Positions 1-8,861 of a stretch of DNA of 63,831 nt are shown piece after piece (position 1 is the stretch's first letter; every line of letters begins with the position of its first letter). Under the pieces are notes generated by a model. It worked only from the letters and a program-made list of their open reading frames with translations, was not told the DNA's origin and ran no database searches. Source of the DNA: Brachionus plicatilis (Eukaryota > Rotifera > Eurotatoria > Ploima > Brachionidae); NCBI GenBank assembly GCA_010279815.1, contig QEOQ01000256.1, positions 459,571 to 523,401 on the forward strand, in the 5' to 3' direction. Position numbers and translations under genes: made by a program.

Positions 1-34
1 ATTTAAATATATAAAAAAAAAAGGTAAAAAAAAA

Positions 35-225
35 CTAATCACCAATATTTGTTCCAATGGAACTACCAAATGACTTAGTTAAATTGATAAGTAGCGTAAA
101 GTTGTCGTTAATATTTTTTAGGCAAAGTTTAACGGAGTGAGTTAGTCCATTCTCTTGCTTAAACTGTAATTTGAGATCCTTCTTGAGAGCTTCAAAATTA
201 GAATTTATAAAACTTATTTCAAGCG
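35..225 (-). CDS. 3' coding remnant (last exon) of an unknown gene
   Basis: Reading the minus strand from about 225 down to a TAG stop at 37-35 gives some 60 open codons. The composition is protein-like (mixed Lys/Glu/Leu/Asn, with a phrase NGLTHSVKLCLKNINDN), unlike the low-complexity shadows nearby. There is no start codon. An AG (TTTTGAAG, around 197) could be a splice acceptor, so this looks like the terminal exon of a gene whose upstream part is outside the readable region or was disrupted by the MITE at 216-402. I do not recognise the family. Confidence 0.4.
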
Positions 226-402
226 CTCAATCTTGCTCAAACATTTTTAAATGCGCAATTAAATTTCATTGCATTTTTAGAAATTACAATCCTTTTTCAA
301 AAGTTTAAAAATAAAGCTTTAAAATGTTAAAAAAATTATAAATCTGCGATGAAATTTAATTGCGCATCTAAAAATTTTTGAGCAAGATTGAGCGCTTGAA
401 AT
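216..402. repeat. Palindromic MITE
   Basis: Two arms of nearly 60 bp face each other: the left begins ATTTCAAGCGCTCAATCTTG and the right ends in its reverse complement, around a spacer of about 70 bp. It abuts the minus-strand coding remnant and lies 40 bp left of the pogo-like element. No clear target-site duplication is visible, so the superfamily is undetermined. Confidence 0.7.
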
Positions 403-789
403 TTGATCAAAAATTATTCACTACAACAATATAAAATTAATACAGTAGAAATTCGATTATATGTAATTCGGTTATATGTAAATTCGATTATATATAATTT
501 CAAAAATCGCCACTGACACTCTTTTTGTCTTATGTTTCTAGAAATTTTTAAATTTGTCCCGTTCACGATCTAATTCTTGGAAAGTGCTAATTTTCCTTAA
601 TTGATAGATAAAACCACTCTTTATACTAATTCCGCTACTATATAATGATAATGATTATACTTTCTTATTTTTTGACACCTAGTTTTTCTTGTTTTTCTTA
701 TTTCCTGGAACAAAGAACGTCTTTTGTATCTTCTGGTATAAATAAAATGAAAAACTTAATAATATATCCTCTTAAAATTTTGATAAAAA

Positions 790-924
790 ATGTACCAAAC
801 TAAATCTCGAAAAAAGGCTAGAACTGAAGACGAGCGTTCTACCCCACCTTCTAAAAAAACACGAGTGGTGTTAAACTTTGCTCAAAAAGAAGAAATAATC
901 CAAAAAATTGGATTAGGCTTATGA
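790..924 (+). pseudogene. pogo-like transposase N-terminus (HTH fragment)
   Basis: An ATG at 790 opens 44 codons: a basic start, then VLNFAQKEEIIQKIGLGL and a TGA at 922-924. The phrase matches the first helix of the CENP-B/pogo-type helix-turn-helix at the N-terminus of Tigger/pogo transposases. The rest of the DNA-binding domain and the whole DDE catalytic core are missing, apparently by internal deletion. The matching C-terminus follows in another frame. Confidence 0.7.
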
Positions 925-925
925 T

Positions 926-1138
926 TTGATCAATTTTTGCTTAGATCATGATATTGATACAACACCATTTACTTCTTTAAAAAAATTTGCTTTAAAAAAC
1001 AAAGAACTAAGTGTAAAACAAAGTTCGCTTAGTCGATTTTTTAAACCTAAGTCACCCGCTAAGACTTCTGGTCCTCAAACAAGCAACCCTCAAAATATTT
1101 CTTCAATTTCCATTGTAAAACGTAGCCTAAATTTTTAG
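926..1138 (+). pseudogene. pogo-like transposase C-terminus with PCNA-binding motif
   Basis: An open stretch of 70 codons, in the +1 frame relative to the HTH fragment, ends at a TAG. It contains KQSSLSRFFKP, an exact PIP box (Q-x-x-L-x-x-F-F) followed by Pro/Ser-rich sequence. PIP boxes near the C-terminus are known from pogo-family transposases, where they bind PCNA. There is no ATG at its beginning. It could be expressed only through frameshifting, an internal start or an unseen splice, so I treat it as a relic. Confidence 0.65.
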
Positions 1139-1350
1139 AAATTTTTACTTTTATACTTTTTTATTCTATTTCAAACTTTTTTTTCAAATAAAATCTTATG
1201 TAAAAACCCTCTTTTTTAATTGTCCAAAACTTTTTCATCAGACAAAATTTGTGTCTACAGGTCTATTCGATTATATGTAAAATTCGATTATATATAAGAC
1301 CAAAAAGTTTTTATGTAAAAAAAATTACATATAATCGAATTTCTACTGTA

Positions 1351-3782
1351 TTTCGTTTTCCTATTAACTTGAATTGAAAATTTTTTGGCAATGTTAAAAG
1401 ATGGGTATACGAGGTTGGGAGGAGTTTCTGTGTTTTATTATCGAATTATTTAAAATTAATCTATTGCTTAGTAGTTGATTAATTAAAAAAAAGTGCGAAT
1501 TTAATTTGATTAATTTTTTGAAAATTTTTTATCAAAAAGCGCACAATATTAAGGGTAATATAAATTAAATTGATATTGTAGTTTTTGAGTAGTCAATTGC
1601 TTACTAAATTTATTCTAGATACTATTCATGAAAAATGCAAAAAAACTTGCCTACTCCAAATGGTACCCTTTAAAGTTTTCTTATAAAATAATTGGCCACA
1701 TTCTATGAACCATTAATTTATAGCTTAATTATTCTCGCGTGACCTCAAATTTATTCGCATTTTAACTTAACTAACTTATTTTAATTTGTTTATTAAAAAA
1801 AGAAAGTTAACAAAAAAATTAAATAATCAAAGGTTTATATCGGAACAACTTTGGAAATACATCTCTTAAAAAAGTCATTAGTATGGTAAGCTTAACTAAA
1901 GAATGAAATAGCAAACAAGAAAGTTGAAGAAATATTCTAACATTATAAAATATTAACAATATATCAATATTAAATTCTCAAGCACTCTAGAGAGCTTATT
2001 ATTTAAACTGATAAATTAATAAAATTTAGGCAATTTAATAAAAAAAAATTGGAATTAAAATTTTCTAAACTTTTTTAATAAGATGGGAAAAAATCCAATC
2101 TCAAGCAGGATTTTTTTTGGAATATTTTACTAACAAAAATTTGAGATTAATTTCAACTTTGGCCACAAATTAAGAAGGGCTATCAACTATACATAAAAAA
2201 TACTTCTCAGTTTTTTAATGATTGTTTTAGAGTAAATTATAGTATTTTTAATTTTTAAAAAATTTAAAATAAGGTTATTTATTCCAAATTTGAATAAATA
2301 ACTTTTGTATTCTTTTTTTATGTAATTACTGTTTAAAAGTAATTTACGCAAACAATTTAACTTGGCATGATGTTAAAGACAATAGACGAAAAATATGGAT
2401 CAAATGCTCAAATCTCATCGGTGTTTTCACCTCAACAAAGAAGGATTCGTTTTGTTGAATCATAGCATAGCGTTTCAAGGAAATAAACCGTTATTGTTTG
2501 CGCGGAAATAAATGCTATTCCTCCACAAATAAAAAACCTTAATAGATATATTCAATATAATAGGTTAGCGTTATTGTACATCTCTAAATATACAAATTCA
2601 CAGTCTCTTTTAAAATTGGTTCTACAAAGAAAATTAATACTACACTGCGTTATTCCCCACCACTTTAAAAGCCTAGAATTTAAACTCGTGAATAATTATT
2701 ATATATTTTAAACTAAACGTTCGTATATATATATATTTTTTTTAAAAATAACTTTCAATAGCAGACAACATCTTAATGACATGTCAAAAAACCTCAATTG
2801 TAAAATCAAGTGTCTGTAAAATATATTTTAAAATTTCAAAGCTAGGGAGGTACCGTGACTTGTACTTTGCTAAATTTAAATAAAAAATCCAAATAAAAAA
2901 TTTTCCAATTAATTGATTTTTTTTTAAAATTATTCTATTTATTTCCATTATATAAATAAAGCTTTTACGTTTGTGGGATTCATATATACCTTTTAAATTT
3001 ATTTTTTAAAAAAATTTGAAATTTTTATCTGAAACTTATAATTTTTTTTTAATTACTTTTTAATTTTTTTAATCGTAGTCTAAAAGTTCCAAATGAAATA
3101 ATAATAAATGCAAAAAAATTACTTAGAGAGTTTGTTTTAAATTATTTTTAAATTTTTAATTGAAAAATTATTTAGTAAAAAAATAAAAATTAGAAATTTT
3201 ATCAGCCAAGATCTGACTTGACTTTGAAAAGACTTTAAAATGACTTTTTTTTTTGACTTTTGCCCAAGTCTGGTCGCTACCCATGGAGAATAAATCAGTC
3301 AGCCTCGGTCTGCTGATTCTTTTCAACACAAAAAAACATTCAGTTCTATTTTTATCTTCTTTATAATTAATTAAGTTGTCCAAAATTGAATGTTTTAAAT
3401 ATTTATTTAAAAGAAACCTTAAAAAAAAGATTTATGAAATTTCTATGAAATTATAAAACTTTTATTTAATATAAATGGAAATAAAAAAATGAATTAATCG
3501 ACATTATTTAATTACTTAAAATATATATTATATAGATTTATATTAGTCTTAAAAAAAGTTTTATAATTGAAATTAACTAGGTTTATTTCTTAGTTTTCAA
3601 GAAAGAATTTCATTTAATATCATTTTATCAGCATTAAATCTGACTTAAATTTTGGATTTTTACAACTCTGTTTTTTACTTCAAGATTTAATTCTTTACTA
3701 AATTTTTTTTGGCAAAATAAATTTACTTTTATTTATTTAATATTTATTTTCAATCTAATAAAGTCTGTTGATTTATTCAAAG
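1351..3782. other. AT-rich intergenic DNA
   Basis: I see no supported gene. A 30-codon ATG-to-TAG run at 2370-2462 has a protein-like composition but no family match. At 3195-3290 there is a decayed copy of the AAGTC-rich repeat found elsewhere in the window (GACTTGAC, GCCCAAGTCTGG). Everything else is low-complexity A/T sequence. Confidence 0.6.
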
Positions 3783-4652
3783 ATGTTTTGTTCTAATCAA
3801 GTTTCAACACAACAGCCTGATTCAATCGATGCTTGGTTTAATTATGAAAAGCCAATTCCTGGTTGCCCAACAGGCTTAGAATGTTTATCTCAATTTAAAA
3901 AAATTATATTAAAAAATTCAAGTTACAAAAAATATATTCTAAAAAATGATAACAGTCAACAATTTCTCCATGTTGAAGAGAGCAAGTTTATTTTTTTTAT
4001 CAAAATTTTTTCTATTTTGTTTTAACAGAAGCCATTAACGATTGTTCATTTAGTAAAACCGTCATTTTTTTCCATGGATTTGATAGAAACAAAAAAGTTT
4101 TTTATCCAGAATCATTTATTTCAATTTACTTTGATAAATTTTTAGGAGATAATCCAATTTATACTTGAAATACATATGACTTCTTTTTTTCATAGTTCAT
4201 ATGAAATGAATGCTGAGGCTCCGTCTGGAACTTTGATAGGGACAATAAAATCAAAAAAGTTTTTTTTTAATTCTAAATTGAAGTTTTTAATTTGATTTTT
4301 AAACAAAAAAGAGAAAATTACGAAATATTTGACGAAAAGGGAAATGTCATTTTGGAAATTGAAGGCATAAGTTCTTTTTGTTCATAGAATGAATTTAAAC
4401 TTTTAACTGCAAATGAAAAGAATGAAATTGGACGAGCCATATATAAGTATGATGAGGGCTTTTTTATTTCGTGTAAGTGTGTATCCTAAAAATTCAATTG
4501 GGAGTCTAATTTTAAATTTCAATTAGTTCCAATTGATTTATCAGTTAAAACCAAAGGTATTTAAAATTGAACAATTTTTTTTTTTTTTTATGTAAAATTT
4601 TTTTTAATTTTTAGCAACTCTGATCGGTGCTTTTCTCATATTAGTTAGTTGA
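3783..4652 (+). pseudogene. Decayed phospholipid scramblase gene
   Basis: Successive segments match the scramblase family in order. From 3783: IPGCPTGLECLSQFKK (family IPGxPxGLEYLxQ). From 4031: a block equivalent to the region before the cysteine cluster. From 4206: MNAEAPSGTLIGTI (family EAPxGxxIGxV). From 4310: RENYEIFDEKGNVILEIEG. From 4508: NFKFQLVPIDLSVKTK, joined across a clean 58-bp phase-1 GT-AG intron (4557-4614) to ATLIGAFLILVS and a stop, equivalent to the C-terminal membrane helix. In-frame stops at 4166-4168 (TGA) and 4385-4387 (TAG), and the lack of a usable donor between blocks, argue for a pseudogene. The family's cysteine-rich palmitoylation cluster is absent. Intact members move phospholipids between membrane leaflets in a Ca2+-dependent way. 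Confidence 0.75.
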
Positions 4653-5587
4653 AAAAAAGAATAATCTTAGAATGTTTTATTTAATGTAATAAATTTTATT
4701 GAAGATTCATATTTGGAACGAGGCATCAGCAGTCGTCATCGTATGATTAAATGAATAGATCAAATATGGAGGCAATGTCATGCATATGAGTTTGAAATTG
4801 ATTAGAATCTTTTTGACTTATTTTTTTTACACTTCTGAAATACTTAAAAAAATTAAAATTCTGTTAAAAAAAAATAAAAGTATCAAAACTTAATTTTTAT
4901 AAATTTATTTTTTCTAAAAATTGTTTAAATAATAAAAGCAAGGCATAATATTTTTTTTAAATAAATTGATAATCTTGAAAAATTTAAAAAAAAAAGCTTT
5001 ACTAATTCAGATAAAAAGTCAAAAAAAGTTAACATTTAGTATTGTTTCTATCAATATTTGATCTATTATTCTAAATTTAACAATCGATTTGTTTTTTGCT
5101 TATGTAAAATTTTTATTTTAAAAACAATTCCTTATTATAAAAATAAAACTGGTGTTCATAAAAAAAAAATCTTGCAACAGTTTTTACTCCAAACTTCACC
5201 GTCACATTTATTTTGTTTTTCTGAAAAATTAAACATTTTACATTAAAATTTTGCAATTTTTTATTTTATTTTTTTATGAACTAGAGTTCCCATATCATTA
5301 TAATTGATGTTTTAATGTAAATTGTGAATCCAGTCTTTTTCTATTGTATTTATATTTAGCAAGTAAATTCTAATTTTAGATTTTAAATATTAATTATTAA
5401 TTAATATTAATTGTTAAGGATTTTTATTCTAAGTTAAGAGCTCACTTCCTTTTTATGAGAGTTTGCCTGTTTTTTTCCTATATTAAGGCTTCTTAAAATA
5501 AATAAATTTTTAATAAAGAAAATTAAAAATTAGCATTATTTATTTCAATGGTCCAAATTTAACTATATTTAAACAAAAGTTAAATAT
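4653..5587. other. AT-rich intergenic DNA
   Basis: Homopolymeric A/T-rich sequence between the scramblase relic and the LINE. An open stretch at 5058-5246 has no start codon and a low-complexity composition, and I do not consider it a gene. Confidence 0.6.
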
Positions 5588-5612
5588 AATTTAAAACTAT
5601 ATAAATTATATA

Positions 5613-7477
5613 AAATGTCGCTCAAACACCAAATGCGTGGTCAATTTGGACGTCTTCTCACCAGACAGCGTCATAAAGCAAATAAACCGTCTCAACCCTC
5701 GTAAATCACCTGGTCAAGACTGCATACATCCGTTCGTCGTAAAGAGTTGCGCCAACGGCTTCGCCGAAACTCTCAGCGTTATATTTGTCCAGTCTTTCAC
5801 CTCTGGTAGGACACCCGATCTGTGGAAAAGAGCCCAAGTCACGCCTATTTTCAAGAAAGGAAGCAGAAGTCTGGTCAGCAATTATAGGCCAATTTCCCTA
5901 ACTGCATTGCCTTGTAAGATCATGGAACGGATCATAAGAGACGTCATGATGGAACACCTCTTCAGCAATAAGCTTATCGCTCCCGGGCAGCACGGTTTTG
6001 TTCTCAAAAAATCGACAATAACTAACCTCCTGGAAACAGCAGACAGGATCAGCGAGGGTATTGACAACGGCTGGAATGTTTTGGTGGTATTTTTGGATTT
6101 CGCCAAAGCGTTTGACAAAGTGTGTCACGAGTCTCTGTGTAATAAAGTGGCTGCTTACGGTTTCGAGGATCGCATAGTGAAATGGATCAGAAATTTCCTA
6201 TCAGGTCGGAAGCAGCGAGTAGCAATAGGGCAGTATGTGGCGGACTGGAAGGAAGTCACTAGTGGAGTCCCTCAGGGAAGTGTTCTAGGCCCACTGCTGT
6301 TCGTTATCTACATCAATGACATGCCTGATATAGTAAACCACGTGATCAAGCTTTTCGCGGACGATAGTAAGCTCATTGCAACAATCCGTAATGTTAACGA
6401 CCTGGCATTGCTGCAACGGGACCTTGATGCATTGACTGAGTGGTCAACAACTTGGAAGATGCTGTTCAACACCGAAAAATGTAAATTAATGGAATGCAGC
6501 AGATCCGGCAAAACCAAGTACTCGGACATAGACCTCTGCATGGGTGTGACCAGATCAGTAATTAATCAAACAAGCACTGAAAAAGATCTGGGAGTAACCT
6601 TCACGAGCAATCTCAAGTTCTCCAGCCATATCAAAGCCCAATCAAATAAAGCTATCTCTATCCTTGGACAGCTGAGAAGAACGTTCAAATTCTGGACTAA
6701 CACCACCTTCATAACGCTATACTGCGCATATGTCAGGCCCCATTTAGAGTATGCAGCAGTGGTCTGGTCCCCCTACACTGCCAAGGACAGCAACATTCTT
6801 GAGAAAGTTCAAAGACGAGCAACCAAACTCATTCCAAGAATCCGTAACTTAAGCTACAGCGATCGCCTTTCCATCTTGGGTTTGCCCACTCTGAGCGAAC
6901 GCAGGACAAGAGGAGACATGATCCAAATGTTCAAGATAAGAAGCGGCTTGAACAACATAGATTGGGTCAGACCTCCCCCGTATTGCAGCTCACTTTCCCA
7001 ACCTGGACCAGCACAAGGTATTAGAGGGCACAAGAGGCGCCTGTCCGTCCAAGCACCTACCAACTGCGCCCAGCGTGAAAATTTTTTCACAAATCGTGTG
7101 ATTAGAGTGTGGAACAGCCTCCCTAAGAAAGTAATCGATGCCTCGACTGTAAACCAGTTCAAGAATAGACTCGATGCATGGAAATATTCCGGTGGACTTG
7201 AGGAAATTTAAGGAGGTTATAAAGTTAAGGGTAGTTACTTTTTTGGATGATTGTGTGATGGATTGTTTTGTTCTCGATCTCGTTGTGTTTTTTTTTTTTT
7301 AGTTTTTTCCCTTTCTTTTTATATATCTGTCTATTTTTAAATAGAAAACTATTAATAACTTTGTTTATGTAACTATATTTCAATGCATCTAGCTACCATA
7401 GATGTCTTCCTAGTAAGACGTCTCCGCAAGCATGCTTGCCGTAGCTTATTTTTTATTATTATTATTATTATTATATA
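5613..7477 (+). mobile_element. LINE 1: 5'-truncated non-LTR retrotransposon (CR1/jockey-like)
   Basis: The element begins abruptly in mid-ORF, where base composition jumps to near 50% GC, and lacks the endonuclease and any ORF1. After the RT stop at 7211 comes a 3' UTR of about 240 bp with a hairpin (GTCTTCCTAGTAAGAC, 7404-7419), a perfect palindrome (GCAAGCATGCTTGC, 7426-7439) and a (TTA)n tail to about 7477. ATTATATA on both sides (5605-5612, 7470-7477) is a possible short target duplication, ambiguous in this sequence. The intact reading frame suggests recent insertion. Confidence 0.88.
5637..7211 (+). CDS. Non-LTR reverse transcriptase (C-terminal part of ORF2)
   Basis: An uninterrupted 524-codon frame. 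Visible RT motifs: NYRPISLT (residues 82-89), FLDFAKAFD with catalytic Asp (152-160), SGVPQGSVLGPLLF (209-222) and the FADD catalytic box (240-243), followed by thumb and connection sequence typical of CR1/jockey-type elements (VRPHLEYAAVVWSP). The enzyme copies the element RNA into a nicked chromosomal target. The open frame continues upstream to about 5613 without a start codon because the insertion is truncated; the GTG at 5637 is not a real start. The N-terminal endonuclease is absent, so this copy cannot move alone. Confidence 0.92.
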   Translation: MVNLDVFSPDSVIKQINRLNPRKSPGQDCIHPFVVKSCANGFAETLSVIFVQSFTSGRTPDLWKRAQVTPIFKKGSRSLVSNYRPISLTALPCKIMERIIRDVMMEHLFSNKLIAPGQHGFVLKKSTITNLLETADRISEGIDNGWNVLVVFLDFAKAFDKVCHESLCNKVAAYGFEDRIVKWIRNFLSGRKQRVAIGQYVADWKEVTSGVPQGSVLGPLLFVIYINDMPDIVNHVIKLFADDSKLIATIRNVNDLALLQRDLDALTEWSTTWKMLFNTEKCKLMECSRSGKTKYSDIDLCMGVTRSVINQTSTEKDLGVTFTSNLKFSSHIKAQSNKAISILGQLRRTFKFWTNTTFITLYCAYVRPHLEYAAVVWSPYTAKDSNILEKVQRRATKLIPRIRNLSYSDRLSILGLPTLSERRTRGDMIQMFKIRSGLNNIDWVRPPPYCSSLSQPGPAQGIRGHKRRLSVQAPTNCAQRENFFTNRVIRVWNSLPKKVIDASTVNQFKNRLDAWKYSGGLEEI

Positions 7478-7487
7478 GTTTTAAATT

Positions 7488-8543
7488 CTATCAAAAATAT
7501 TTGTATTTTATTTTATACCATAATTTTATCCTGAAAAATGTATAATTCTGCAGATTTGATTTGTTTTAAAAAAGAAAAACAATTAGTTTGAAATTGAATC
7601 AACTGAAAAAAATCTTTTAATCGAACCATTAAAAATTTAATTTTAATATTAAAAAAGGAGAAAAACAAAATAATCAATTTAATATGATGTTAGTCTTCTT
7701 AATTTAAATATTGTTTTTAACGAAAAAATAAGAAATTTCTGATCGCCCTACTGATCCGAGTTTTTTACGATTAACACCCAACTAACCACCATTTCAAGAG
7801 CTCTTCAAAATGTGCCTAGTTTTTGTCAAAAAATTACAGTTTTTAAAATATTTCAAAATTTTTTAAAATAATCTAAAAAATTCAATTTTGATTGTAATAT
7901 TTGAAATATGTTGTTTTAATAATTAAAAATTAGAGACAACATCTTAAATATTTAGATAACTAAAAATATAATCAACTTAAATGAGGCGAAATATTTTTTT
8001 ATTTTTTAAATTTTTTGTCTCTTTTTTGTAATCTATGTAATATACAAAAAAGAGGCAAAAAATATAGATAAACTATTCGTCCAGGACAGAAACTAGACAC
8101 AATTTAGGAAAGCTCTTGAAATTATCCACAATAATAATGGGGTAGGTAGAGGCTAGGTTTTTAAAAATATAAATAAATCTTGGAAAAAACTAATTTAACT
8201 TTCAAAAAAAGTACATAATATTCCAAACTAAATGACATGCTAAAGCTTTTAAAAAATTTTTTGCCTTGTAAAATAAGTTATTTTCAAATATTGTTTATAA
8301 AAATTTATTTAAAATTTGAAAAAGAAGTTTTCAACTTTTACCTATTTGTATTGAAAAATTTAAATTCAAATTTTAATTCATAATAAATTTAATTTCTTTC
8401 ACTTAACAACTTAATTATCTTTTTGAAATTTTTTGTTTAGTTAGTTATGTATTCACATGAATTTTTTACTCTGTTTAAAATTAAAAAATAAAAAACTTCA
8501 AATCAAATAATATTTTCATTTCTTTAAATTTTTCAAGTGAAAT
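7488..8543. other. AT-rich intergenic DNA upstream of the TPX2-like gene
   Basis: No coding signal seen. The last 150 bases would hold the promoter and 5' UTR of the gene starting at 8544, but I recognise no specific element. Confidence 0.5.
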
Positions 8544-8861
8544 ATGCGTTCAAAAATCGACCAGAATACAAATCATTTCTTTCCTCTAAGAACCGAAATT
8601 AGAGCGATAAAGCGGCATAGATTTAACATGTACCTGAAAAGAAAGGAACAATTGAAAAAGTTCATCGATAGTCAGACACAAATGATTAAAGAAATTGAAA
8701 TGAAGAAAGAAATAGATGAGCTCAGAAAAAGAAGCGTTTTCAAATCGAATCCAATACCGAATTATAGACAATTTGACATTAAACCGATTGAAAAAGAATT
8801 AACAGTGCCCATTACTCCATTCAGCTACAAAAGATTAAATAGATTAAAAATTAAAATTTAA
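8544..8861 (+). CDS. Small TPX2-domain-like protein
   Basis: A single-exon 105-aa ORF. The ATG at 8544 is preceded by an in-frame TGA at 8538, so the start is secure for an unspliced message. It is highly basic with a central charged helix (about residues 30-65, Lys/Glu-rich). The C-terminal phrase FKSNPIPNYRQFDIKPIEK plus ELTVPITPF resembles the TPX2 C-terminal domain pattern (FKAxPxPxF...LTxPxxPxF), a microtubule-associated module in TPX2 and in ciliary or spindle proteins. A polyadenylation-type AATAAA lies about 70 bp after the stop. Codon use is less AT-biased than the surroundings. Assignment to a named gene is not possible; it may be a short microtubule-binding or ciliary protein. Confidence 0.65.
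   Translation: MRSKIDQNTNHFFPLRTEIRAIKRHRFNMYLKRKEQLKKFIDSQTQMIKEIEMKKEIDELRKRSVFKSNPIPNYRQFDIKPIEKELTVPITPFSYKRLNRLKIKI

Larger units (their letters stand above)
443..1348 (+). mobile_element. pogo/Tigger-like DNA transposon, internally deleted
   Basis: Perfect terminal inverted repeats of about 25 bp start CAGTAGAAATTCGATTATAT at 443 and end with the reverse complement at 1348. Both ends are flanked by a TA dinucleotide (441-442, 1349-1350), the target duplication of Tc1/mariner/pogo elements. The subterminal motif TTCGATTATATGTAA recurs at 451, 467 (one change), 1265 and, with TATATAA, at 481 and 1281; these look like transposase-binding repeats. The inner right copies are in direct orientation relative to the left end. 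Only the two ends of the transposase remain, so the element is non-autonomous. Confidence 0.9.
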
